A DNA stretch of 64,000 bases from Sulfitobacter albidus (lineage in GTDB: Bacteria > Pseudomonadota > Alphaproteobacteria > Rhodobacterales > Rhodobacteraceae): positions 306,501 to 370,500 of the forward strand of contig NZ_CP073581.1 of assembly GCF_018200035.1 (NCBI RefSeq), read 5' to 3'. The first letter of the stretch is position 1. Each line of letters begins with the position of its first letter. Both the position numbers and the translations under genes were made by a program. The notes under the pieces were generated by a model. That model saw nothing but the letters and a program-made list of their open reading frames with translations. It ran no database searches and had not been told where the DNA came from. Positions 25,401 to 34,400 of this stretch are shown here, one piece after another.

Positions 25401-28400
25401 CGGGCAGTGGGCCGAGATCAACAGCGCCTGAGGCGCGGGCGCTTCGGGCCGGGGCGCCGCGGGGTGAAATTGCGCAATAATCGCGTGTGCGTTTGTGCCG
25501 CCGATCCCGAAACTGCTGATGCCCGCGCGCCTTGTCGGCGCGCTCCAAGGCTGCGCGGTCGCCGGAATGTCAATCCGACGCTCTGCCAGGTTAAGCTCGG
25601 GGTTGGCGGTGTCGAAATGAAGGTTGGGCGGCGTGACCCGTTGCCGGATTGCCAGCGTTGCGCGGATCAGCCCCGCCAGCCCCGCCGCAGCGCCCAGGTG
25701 ACCGATCTGACTTTTGAGCGAGCTGACGTGCAGAGGGTCGTCGCGCTGACCATAGACCGCGTCGATGGCGTCGATCTCGATCGGGTCGCCCAGAGGCGTG
25801 CCGGTGCCATGCGCCTCGATATAGCCGACGTCTGCCCCCTCCAACCCCGCCGCGCTCAGCGCCTGGGAGAGGGCCGCCCGCTGACCGGTGGCGGAGGGGG
25901 CGGTGTAGCTCATCTTGTCCCGGCCATCGTTGTTGATCGCCGAGCCCGCAAGCGTTGCGTAGATGCGATGACCATCCGCCAAGGCCTGCGACAACGGTGC
26001 GAGGGCCACGAAACATACGCCGCTCGCGCCGATGGTGCCGCTTGCCTGCGCATCGAAAGGGCGGCAGCTCCCGTCCTTTGAAAAGATGTGGTTGGCGCGC
26101 CAGGTGTAGCCATCGCCCAGCGTCGGATCGACGAGGCTCGCGCCGACCAGCATCACGTCGCAATCGCCCTGGCGCAGCATGCCCGCCGCCGTATGCACCC
26201 CGATCAACGAGCTGCCGCAGGCGGCCTGAACGGTCAGCGCAGGCCCCGTCAGCCCAAGACGGTAGGCGAGCTTTGTGGCCGCAAAATCCTTGTCATGGTG
26301 CAGGGCCATCTGAAACGGATCGGGGATGCCGTCGGGATCGCCGTTGCGCAGCATATCCTGAAAATAGGTATTCTCGCCGCAGCTGGCGATCACCCCGATG
26401 CTGCGCGGGCTGCGCTGGGGATCAAGCCCCGCATCGCCGAGAACCTGCACCGCATTCATCAACAAATGCCGCTGCTGCGGGTCCATCAGAACGGCCTCCT
26501 GCGGGGAAATGCCGAAATAGCCCGGATCAAATCCCAATGGCGCGGCCAATTGACTGCGCGCGCCGATCTTGCCGGGCTGCGCGCTGAAGGTCTCGACCCC
26601 TGTCAGGTTCTGCACGATCATCGCGGCAAATTCCGCACTGTCCCGCGCCCCCGGCAAATCGACCGCGATACCGATGATGGCGATTTCGTCGGATTTGGGG
26701 CCGGCCGCAGGCGGGGGCGTCTGTGGTGTATGGTCTTGATCGCCGCGCAGCATCCGCGCCAGACGTTTGGGCGTCGTGCCCTTGCCAAACAAATCGGCAA
26801 CCGCGATCCGGCACGACAACGCCTGTTGCACCGCGTTGCGGTAGCGCATCAGATCAAGGCTGTTGGCCCCCGCGGCCCAAAACGTCTGCGTGGGCGCGAT
26901 ACTCCGCCCCACGACGCGCTGGAAGATGTGGCAAAGCGTGTCGATATCGCTCTCCGGGGCCTCAAACGGGGGCGTATCGCGCGCCACAGGTTCAGGAAGC
27001 GCCAGCGCCCTGCGGTCGATCTTGCCCGTGGCCGTGCGCGGCCATTCAGTGATGCGCACCACCTGTTTGAGCCGAACAGCCGCCGGAAGCTCCGCCGCCA
27101 GACAGGCGTTCAGGCTATCCACATCCGGCAGGGCGCGCGATGGCTCTACAAAGGCTACGGGATGCCCTTCGGCAGAGAGGGTGACGGCGGCGAGGGCGAC
27201 ATCGGGATGGCGATTCAAAATGGTTTCGATCTCCTGCCGCTCGATGCGGTGGCCGGAGATCTTGATCTGGTCGTCCAGCCTGCCGAGGCAGATCAGCCGG
27301 TCATTGCGCAGCAGGGCGACCCGGTCGCCGGTCAGATACTGCGGACCATCGTCCTGCCGGAAGCGGGCATCGTTCTGCGCGGGATCGAGGTAGCATGGCC
27401 GGATGAAGGGACCCGCGACGCGCAACTCACCGCTTGGCTGCGCGATGTTGAAACGGCAATTCGAAATCGGAAGGCCGATCGGGGCGACGTCTGGCCAGGT
27501 ATCGGGATCTGCGGGCAGGTGATGGCTGGCAATGACGTGCGTTTCGGTGGGACCATAGTGATTGATAAGCCGCGCGTCGGGCATGCGCCCGAACCAGTCG
27601 CGCAGCGCCCCCGTGCACGCAAGCGTTTCGCCCGCCGAGATCACCTGCCGAAGATCGGGCAGCACCTGATCGGCCGTCAGAGCTGTCTCTGCCAACAGCT
27701 TGAGCGCCACAAACGGCAAAAAGATGCGCTGAGCACGGGTGTCGCGCATCAGACACAGGATGCCCTCGGCATCGTGGCGCAGATCCGGGGGCATCAAGGT
27801 AAGGGTGCCGCCGGTGGTAAGGGTGGTCAGGATCTCCTGAAAGCTGACATCGAAAGACAGCCGCGAAAATTGTTGGGTGCGTGCGGGGCCGTGCAGCCCA
27901 TCGTATTCCGTTTGCCATTGCAGCAGATTGCACAGGCTTTCGTCCCAAACCCGGACGCCTTTGGGGGTGCCTGTCGAGCCGGAGGTAAACAGCAGATAAA
28001 GCGGATTGCCCGCGTGGCTGGGCGTGAACTCCGCGCGCTCTTCAAGTTCGGGAAACAGGACAATCGGCTGGCCGCCCAGCGCCGGTGGGGCATCCGCGCG
28101 CGCCCCAAGTATGAGCGCGGGCCGGGCTTGCGCGACGATGTTCTCCAGTTTTGCAGTTGGCAGGTCTGGGTCGAGCGGCAGGATGGTCGCGTTGATCTGT
28201 GCCAATGCGACGATTGCGATCACGTGTTCGGGACCGCCATCGGTCAAAAGGGCGACAACGGGCGCCTCTTGTGACACGATCCGCGTGCTGAACCAGTGGG
28301 ACAGCGCATTTGCCCGCGCCATCAGCCGGGCGTAGGTCAGCGTCTTATCCGCGTCACGCAGTGCGATGGAGTGGGGTGTCCTGTCGGCCTGCGCGCGCAG

Positions 28401-29843
28401 CAGCCCCGCGACGGTCGTTGTCTCCAGCGACTGCTCCGGCCCGTGCAGCACGGCCGTCGGCGGCTCTGTCAGGGCGGCGCAAGGGCTCTGCGGATCTGCA
28501 AGGCCCACCAGACCGGCGGCAAAGGCATCCATGAAGCGCGTGGCATCCTCCGGTGAAAACCGGGAGTCGTCGATTTCGGCGTGCAGGGTGGCGCCGGTTT
28601 CGGTGGGCGTCACAAAGACAACAATCGCGGCTTTCGGGGCCACGCGCGCGGGATGGCTGAAGCGTGCCGAAACCCCCGCCAGTGCGAGGCGTGCGTAGTC
28701 GGTGTTCTCCATCACGAACAGGCAGTCAAAGCGTAGCTTGTCGCGCGCGTCCTCAATCCCGCATTGCACGTAAAGATGTTCGAGCGGCACGTCCGCGCAG
28801 CCCATCACCCGCGCCCAGACCTCGTGGTGGCCATCCACGCAGGCGGCACGTGTCTGGTCAGGCTCCAGCGAGACCGGGAAAATCACCGTGTTGGCCATCA
28901 TGCCGATGGTTGCGTCGCTATCCGCGCGCTGTCTGTTGCTGGTGGGGCTGGCGATGTTGAAACGCCGCTGCCCGGTGACCTGCGAGAACGCCCAGCCACA
29001 CACCATCGTAAAGAGGTGAAAGGGCGTGACCCCGCGCGATTGCGCCATCAGATGCAAGGGGCTTAGCTGCGCCGCCGCCAGATCACGGCTGTAGGTGCGT
29101 GCGCTTGAGGGCTCCTGCGCGCGCAGCGTTGTCAGTGGCGGCTCGGGCGGCGCTGTATCGGTCCAGATCTGTCCCAGCCGCGCGCGCTGTGCGCGCTGTT
29201 CCTCGGTCCGTGCGGCGTGGTCCTGCCATGCGGCAAAGCCCGCCATGTCAAGATGTGGCGCCTCCGGCTCAAAGTCGGGATCGTTGTAGCGTTGCGAGAC
29301 CTCGTCGAGAAAGAGATTGAGCGACCAGCCGTCAAACAGCACGTGATGGGCGTGGATCACCAGACGTCCGGCGGTTTCCTCAAAGGGCATCCAGTAGACC
29401 TGACAGAGCGCAGCACTTGCCAGATCGAAAGGCTCCGCAAAAATAGCCTGCGTCTGCGCCTCGCAGGTCTGTGCGATGATCTGCCCGGATGAATAGGCGT
29501 GAAACCGGCAATTGCTGCGCGGTCTTTGCACCTGCCACAGCGCACCGTCGGCCTCAACCAGCGCGGTGGAAAAGGCCGGATGGGCCGCGAAAGTCGCGGT
29601 GAAAGCGTGCGACAGACGGTCCGCGTCCACCGGCCCGCGCAGATCATAGATCAGCGGCACGCTGTAGGCACGGCTGTGCGGATGATGCTGCGCATCGAGC
29701 CATAGCCGTCTTTGCTCGCTGCTCGCGGGGGCGCGGGTGCGTTCCGCGAAAGAGATGGCGTCGGGGACGGCATCCATGGGCCGCATCAAACCCGGAAGAT
29801 CGCGGAACGGGCGGCTCAGGATATCCTGAAGGTCCAGCGTCAT
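22413..29843 (-). CDS. NRPS-PKS gene 5, main part: C-A(Pro)-T-KS-KR-ACP-ACP-TE
   Basis: A 2476-residue open frame. Domains (rough residues): C 30-450 with HHVLFDGW at 166; A 470-960, TSGSTGTPKG at 621, FDVSFQE and NHYGPTETHV giving a proline-like code DVQ-I-IAH-V-I-K; T at about 991 (AGANS); ketosynthase 1052-1455 with AACGSS (1208), EAHGTGT and KSQIGH; a linker ending FPVYPF at 1581; ketoreductase with GGTGGIG at 1836 and LDYAAVN at 1964; two carrier domains (GVDSL 2097, CIDSL 2174); thioesterase with GWSYGG (2309) and SDHYS. No acyltransferase domain is present. The ATG is probably not a true start: one added G at 29896-29902 joins it to the preceding ORF. Confidence 0.88.
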   Translation of the reverse strand: MTLDLQDILSRPFRDLPGLMRPMDAVPDAISFAERTRAPASSEQRRLWLDAQHHPHSRAYSVPLIYDLRGPVDADRLSHAFTATFAAHPAFSTALVEADGALWQVQRPRSNCRFHAYSSGQIIAQTCEAQTQAIFAEPFDLASAALCQVYWMPFEETAGRLVIHAHHVLFDGWSLNLFLDEVSQRYNDPDFEPEAPHLDMAGFAAWQDHAARTEEQRAQRARLGQIWTDTAPPEPPLTTLRAQEPSSARTYSRDLAAAQLSPLHLMAQSRGVTPFHLFTMVCGWAFSQVTGQRRFNIASPTSNRQRADSDATIGMMANTVIFPVSLEPDQTRAACVDGHHEVWARVMGCADVPLEHLYVQCGIEDARDKLRFDCLFVMENTDYARLALAGVSARFSHPARVAPKAAIVVFVTPTETGATLHAEIDDSRFSPEDATRFMDAFAAGLVGLADPQSPCAALTEPPTAVLHGPEQSLETTTVAGLLRAQADRTPHSIALRDADKTLTYARLMARANALSHWFSTRIVSQEAPVVALLTDGGPEHVIAIVALAQINATILPLDPDLPTAKLENIVAQARPALILGARADAPPALGGQPIVLFPELEERAEFTPSHAGNPLYLLFTSGSTGTPKGVRVWDESLCNLLQWQTEYDGLHGPARTQQFSRLSFDVSFQEILTTLTTGGTLTLMPPDLRHDAEGILCLMRDTRAQRIFLPFVALKLLAETALTADQVLPDLRQVISAGETLACTGALRDWFGRMPDARLINHYGPTETHVIASHHLPADPDTWPDVAPIGLPISNCRFNIAQPSGELRVAGPFIRPCYLDPAQNDARFRQDDGPQYLTGDRVALLRNDRLICLGRLDDQIKISGHRIERQEIETILNRHPDVALAAVTLSAEGHPVAFVEPSRALPDVDSLNACLAAELPAAVRLKQVVRITEWPRTATGKIDRRALALPEPVARDTPPFEAPESDIDTLCHIFQRVVGRSIAPTQTFWAAGANSLDLMRYRNAVQQALSCRIAVADLFGKGTTPKRLARMLRGDQDHTPQTPPPAAGPKSDEIAIIGIAVDLPGARDSAEFAAMIVQNLTGVETFSAQPGKIGARSQLAAPLGFDPGYFGISPQEAVLMDPQQRHLLMNAVQVLGDAGLDPQRSPRSIGVIASCGENTYFQDMLRNGDPDGIPDPFQMALHHDKDFAATKLAYRLGLTGPALTVQAACGSSLIGVHTAAGMLRQGDCDVMLVGASLVDPTLGDGYTWRANHIFSKDGSCRPFDAQASGTIGASGVCFVALAPLSQALADGHRIYATLAGSAINNDGRDKMSYTAPSATGQRAALSQALSAAGLEGADVGYIEAHGTGTPLGDPIEIDAIDAVYGQRDDPLHVSSLKSQIGHLGAAAGLAGLIRATLAIRQRVTPPNLHFDTANPELNLAERRIDIPATAQPWSAPTRRAGISSFGIGGTNAHAIIAQFHPAAPRPEAPAPQALLISAHCPKTLRRWAGQIADYLDTFPERAAGAMQFLRFGAPLRACRAAFVWTDVDDAVARLRSIDDQTPPKESNAAARLCQKWLDGRGAREPAPASPAPFGFPVYPFDIAPFDFKRRPATPAPAHGSGRRDPAEWFLQPFWAPLGPPTAPPDTAAVAIVLRDPATDLSKLRGYVRVITLEISETAARLSDDHFRTTAQAQDLTDIARQIVAQKLPGRIDILNALPLEIGAGIAGADRAFAQLACLDVMPGLVALARGLERDEVRLIHLSQGGASAATGRMTHPLTNLLCGPCEVLPTETGLPVHWLDLQPGTRDRLPDCLHAPTLPEGRSAFAHGQLWERRRAPLPRVTQPTTLPRRAVVIGGTGGIGRNICKALLGAGTSRIDILARDPKLPTNLSAFSDSITLHALDLCADRVVWPAFDSPVDTVIFAAGVGSYAPTASRDAAQMRARNRVKIDGAAHVETLLRELQPQRVIYCSSMAAEMGGNGQLDYAAVNGLLDAMAHYDDPQAPEVRRLTLNWDIWSQSGMAVNALARDAQHRAHLEVGLTDEEGRATFVQALRHGCPQVLISTLDLTEARQFYAPAPIAARASAARQSPLDLIVATVADLLDIENPDIDIAMADIGVDSLMMIDLLESLRAQFDTVPDLSAIAPDASIADLAELMQPVSPTAAPIDTLRAVFARTLGVSDVAADDTMLALCIDSLHAIDLIENIDAEFGTPLSVNDFSEERTVADVLRRIADDRPPPAALPPVTVERWRAGASGRIVCFVHPVGGETACYKPLLQRIAPDVTVLAIADPKLRAMDPGAQPLASQAAAYLAALKEQLGTDIASVELVGWSYGGWLAQEMAVQAEADGTCVAHVAMIDPPDPDSGERIGRIDRAEIQDAFLFELAPRLSSAARPGRPLETQIAPELQNQLDRLVTCCALNMQAMQTHRPRCLRRTQASVFVADTAAAGLLVTPVDAHAHLDRWRSLLEVPRYSVSLPSDHYSILQAPAVDQIAKYLFG

Positions 29844-29857
29844 CGCGCTGTCCCGTT

Positions 29858-31465
29858 CTAGCGCATGCTTGAAAAGCTGTGCGCGCAGGCTGTCGCCCCC
29901 CCGGTGAGAAAGGTGTCGTTCCCCGTCAGGTCCTGACGCTCCAGCAGGGTTGCCGCGAGCGCCAACAGGGCCGCAAGGTCAGGCCCTTCCGGCGTATCCG
30001 ACGCCTCCGGTTTCCAGGCGTCCGGCGCGGTGGCCGCAAGCGCCGCCGCATCCACTTTGCCATTCGCGTTCATTGGAAACGCAGCGACCCGGAACAGCAG
30101 ATGCGGCACCATGTAGGTGGGCAATTCATGCTGCATGAAATCCCTGAGCGCGGCATAGGAGAGCGCGTCGCTCACGATCAGGTAACCGTGCAACTGCGCC
30201 GGGGCGTCCTCGGACGTGTGTACATGGACATAGGCCTGGCTGATGGCGGGGTGGCGTTCCAGCGTTGTCTCGATCTCGCCCGGCTCGACGCGGAACCCCC
30301 GGATCTTGGCCTGCCGTCCGATGCGCCCCACAAAATGCACCGTCCCGTCGTCGTTCAGCGTGACCCGGTCGCCGGTGCGGTAGTGGATCTGCCCTTCGTG
30401 CCGCACAAAGGCGGCGGCGGTGAGGTCGGGCTGGCCGTAGTACCCCAACCCGACCGCGTCGCCGCCGATCCACAGCTCGCCTGTCGCGGCCTCGATATGC
30501 ACGCGCGTACCCGGCAGCGGGCGTCCGATGGGCGCGTCGGCGCGGGTATTGTCGCGACCGATCGCACAGCAAAGCGAGAAGGTGGCACATTCAGTCGGGC
30601 CATAGACATTGTGGATCACGCACTCCGACGCGGGGTTATCGTCGTACCACTGCATCACCGTGCGGGTGCTGATCCGTTCTCCACCGATCAAAACGGTCTT
30701 GAGCGTGCTGAAGGCGGCGGGCATCGTCGCAACGATTGCATTGAACAGCGCGACCGTCAGAAACAGCGTCTCTATCCGCGCATCCGTCAGCGCCTTGGCG
30801 ATGCGTGGAAACTCTGCGGCGTCCTCGGGCGCGATGATCACACAGACCCCCCCGGTCAACAGCGGGGCCCATATGTCAAAATTGATGGCATCGAACGCGG
30901 GATTTGACAGGCTCGCGAACCTGCGTCCCGGCGACAGGGGGGTATAGCCCTGCTGGCCCAATCGCAGTACCGCGCGCTGCGGGACGACAACCGCTTTTGG
31001 CGTGCCCGTGGAGCCGGAGGTGAAAAACACGAATGCCGGATCATCGCGCGTCATCGCCACCCTCGGCGGCGCGGGCGTCCCGGTGACGCTCAGATCGTCG
31101 ACGCGGACCACGGGCGTGTCGCCAAACGCGATGTCCGCGCGCGCTGTCACGACCAGCCCGCAGGCTCCCGTCGCGATCATCTGCTGTAGTCGGCCATGCG
31201 GGCTTTGGGGGTCGAGCGGTACCACCACCGCGCCACAGCGCAGGATCGCCAGCGTCGCCACGACCAGCCGCCAGGAGCGCGGCAGCAAGATCGCAACGTG
31301 ATTGCCCGGCTGCACCCCGCGCGCGGCAAGCCCGGCGGCGCAGCTTTGCACCCGCGCCAAAAGCTCGGCGTAGGACAGACAGATGGCGCCATCCTCCAGC
31401 GCGGTCAGATCCGGCGTGCGTGTCGCCTGCCTGGCAAACGCGTCGAACAGAGAAGTCTCGGCCAT
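29858..31465 (-). CDS. NRPS gene 5, N-terminal part: A(Ile-like)-T (frame broken)
   Basis: 535 residues comprising a complete adenylation domain with no condensation domain before it, so it looks like an initiation module. Core motifs: TSGSTGTPKAVV, FDAINFDIW, NVYGPTECATF, YRTGDRVTL, NANGKVD. The pocket reads by eye DAFFLGVTFK, closest to isoleucine-type codes. The carrier domain breaks at its GGxS motif: the ORF ends TGGATACAHSFSSMR, but adding one G to the seven-base run gives TGGGDSLRAQLF and runs straight into the next ORF. Start set at ATG 31465 (AAAGGA 5 bases upstream) rather than GTG 31468; both overlap the gene 4 stop. Confidence 0.85.
   Translation of the reverse strand: MAETSLFDAFARQATRTPDLTALEDGAICLSYAELLARVQSCAAGLAARGVQPGNHVAILLPRSWRLVVATLAILRCGAVVVPLDPQSPHGRLQQMIATGACGLVVTARADIAFGDTPVVRVDDLSVTGTPAPPRVAMTRDDPAFVFFTSGSTGTPKAVVVPQRAVLRLGQQGYTPLSPGRRFASLSNPAFDAINFDIWAPLLTGGVCVIIAPEDAAEFPRIAKALTDARIETLFLTVALFNAIVATMPAAFSTLKTVLIGGERISTRTVMQWYDDNPASECVIHNVYGPTECATFSLCCAIGRDNTRADAPIGRPLPGTRVHIEAATGELWIGGDAVGLGYYGQPDLTAAAFVRHEGQIHYRTGDRVTLNDDGTVHFVGRIGRQAKIRGFRVEPGEIETTLERHPAISQAYVHVHTSEDAPAQLHGYLIVSDALSYAALRDFMQHELPTYMVPHLLFRVAAFPMNANGKVDAAALAATAPDAWKPEASDTPEGPDLAALLALAATLLERQDLTGNDTFLTGGATACAHSFSSMR
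29896..29902 (-). other. Frame break in gene 5 (7-base G run, minus strand)
   Basis: Seven Cs on the plus strand. With eight, the frame of the upstream adenylation ORF continues through a canonical carrier motif (GGDSL) into the ATG at 29843 and the 2476-residue ORF. Either a sequencing deletion or a real frameshift. Confidence 0.85.
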
Positions 31466-34400
31466 CACGATCCTTTCTCCGGTGCGCCGGTGAGGCGGTC
31501 TGTCTCACGGGTGATCAATCGGGTGACGATGCGCAGCTCCTGCGTTTCAAGCATGTCCCAGTGATCCCCGCGCACAAGGCGCGCGGTCAGATCCCCCGTC
31601 GTGCGCCCGCGCCAATAGCGGCGCACCTCATGCAGGAACGAACGGGGCAGATCGCTCAGTGCCTGAATGAACACCGTGCGCGCGGCGCTTAAGGGCACGT
31701 CATAGTCGCGAACGCTCAGCCGATTGTGGTTGTAGACGGTGAAATAACGCTCGATCTGCGCGTCGCTTATCCCCGGATAGGTTCCGTTGAAACGCACCAG
31801 CTTTTCGCGGAACTCGGTCATATCTACCACGTCGATACGCTGCCGCAGGGTGACATCGTCGGTCCCTTGGGTGTCGAGTAGAACGACCGAAACGTCCCGC
31901 TTGCCCCCGTCGCACAGTACCCGACCCATTTCATGGGCAACCAGCCCGCCAAAGGATAGCCCGGTGATGACCAGCGGCGCATCCAGCAGATCCGCAATCT
32001 CGGTCAGGTAGTGCGCGGCCATGGTTTCGACCGTGGGCGAGAGCGCCTCGCCGGGGTTCAGACCGGGCGATTGCAGACCGTAGACACCTATTTCCGAGGC
32101 CAGCGCCCTGGCCAGTGACAGATAGCAGAACGCGGTGCCGCCCGCGGGATGCACGCAGACCACGTTGACCTCCCCCGCGCCCCTGCGAAAGCGGATCAAG
32201 GCGTCTTCGCCCCCGGTGGCATCGGTTCCATCGCGCAGCAGGGCTGCCAATGCCTCGATTGTGGGGTTCGATATCACGTCGCGCAGGGTCAGCTGACGGC
32301 CCGTCGTCTCCCGCAGTTTGTGCAGCAGCTTGATCGCCGCGATCGACGAGCCGCCGATGTCAAAGAAATTGTCGCGAATGCCGATGCCCGGATGCAGCAG
32401 AACGCTTTGCCAGATGTTATAAAGCGTCATTTCGGTGGCGTCGCGCGGTGTGCTCTGGTTGACGGCATTCGACGGCGTGGCACTGGTGGGCGGCGGCAGG
32501 GCCGCGCGATTGACCTTGCCAGATGCGTTGAGCGGAAAGGCATCGAGCGGACAGATGATTGCAGGGATCATGTAGCCCGGCAGCAGGTCGGCCAGTGCCG
32601 GTTTGATCGCCGCAGGATCACCGTGCCCCGTGACGTAAGCGACCAGCGTATCCTCCCACACCGTGACAAGCGCCCCGGAACAGCCCACCCGCATGAGGCT
32701 GCTTTCCACATCTCCCGGCTCGATCCGAAAGCCGTTCAGCTTGATCTGGAAATCCCTGCGGCCGACAAACTCAAGGCGCCCGCTGGCGTTCAGTCGGGCA
32801 AGATCCCCGCTGCAGAACCACGGCCCCGGAAGTCCGGCCAGCGTTTCGGTAAAGGCCGCGCTGGGATGGTTTATGTAGCCCGCGCCAACGCCCGCACCGC
32901 CAATGCAGATCTCGCCGACTGCACCGCGCGGGACGGGCCTGCCTTTTTCGTCAAGCAGCAGGATTGTGGTATTGGCGATGGGCCGGCCGATCGGGATGAC
33001 ATCGCCGAAGGCGTCCTGCGGACCCTGCACATGGAAAACGGAATCGACCGCGCATTCGCTCACACCGTAGACATTCACGAGCGTGACACCGGGCAGCTTG
33101 CGCCGCAGATCCTCGGCCAATTCGCGCGTCAACTCGCCACCGCCGCAAAAGATGTGGGACAGGCCCGGCGGCCCGGCGTCAGTGAGCCCGTCGAGAAACA
33201 GCCGTAGGGTGGCGGGCACGAATTGCACAACGGCAACGGGTGTGTCCTGCAAATGCGCGCCCAGCAGGCTGGGATCCGCGCGCGCCGCCCCCTGCACGAT
33301 CCGCAACCCGTGCCCGCCCAGCAGGGGCCAGAGGAATTCCCACAGGCTCGCATCAAATCCGATCGCGCTTTTCTGAACGACGTTGCCGTCGATTGAGAAC
33401 TGCCGCTGCGTCCAATCGATGAGATTGACGAGGCTCGCGTGGCGCACGCGGTTGCCTTTTGGCGTCCCGGTGGACCCGGAAGTATAGATCACCGCCGCGA
33501 TATCGTTGCCGCCGTGATCCGCGCTGACCTCGATGCGCTGCCCCCCGGTTGGCGCGTCAGGGGCCAGGATCGGCCCCGTGAACCCAGTGGCGCGCAGGGC
33601 ATCGGTGTCGGGTTCCCGCGCGAATACCAGAGCGACGCCCGCATCGCTCAGAACGTGGCGCAGCCGGGCCTGCGGCGTGCGCGGATCGACGGGCACAAAG
33701 GCGCAGCCTGTCTTGAGCACCGCCAGCATCGCCACGACGTAGTCGAGATCGGGATCCAACATCAGGGCCACTGTCGCACCCGTGACGCAGCCCCGTGCGG
33801 CAAGCACCCCCGCCAGTGCCGACGCGCGCGCGCCGAGGTCTGCGTAGGACAGGCTGCGCGTCTCGTCCCGCACTGCGCCGCGTGCCGGTGAGAGGCGGGC
33901 CGTGCGGTCAAACCAGCCATCCAGCGTCAAATCCGGGTCAAGCGCGTGGGCCGACCCCACCAACGGGCCGGGCACGTCAAACGGCAGTCCGTTGATTGGA
34001 GTATCAGGTGCCGCCGTTGCGGCGCGCAGCACCACACCAAATTGATCGAGCCAGTCCGCGACGCTCTCCGCCTCAAACAGATCGGTGCAGTATTCGGCGC
34101 CAAGGGTAAAGCCGCCGTCGGTCTCGAACACCTCGACCGTTAGATCGTATTTTGCGGTCGCGCTGTCGGTGTCTACGGGTGTGAGGCGCAGCGCGCCCAT
34201 GTCGCGCGCCTTGGCCTTGGGTGTGTTCTGGTAGATGAGCATGGTCTGGAACAGCGGCGCGTGCCCGGCACTGCGCACGGGGTTGATCGCTTCGACAACG
34301 CGGTCGAACGGCAGGTCCTGATGCTCCATCGCCCCCAGAACCGTCTGCTGCACCGCGCGCACCAGATCCGCAAAGGTCGGGTTTGCGTCGAGGGTGATCC

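Noticed and set aside
26088..28274. 728-residue open frame on the plus strand
   Set aside because: It is the antisense frame of the gene 5 synthetase; high GC opens long antisense frames here. Composition is Arg/Gly/His rich with no domain.
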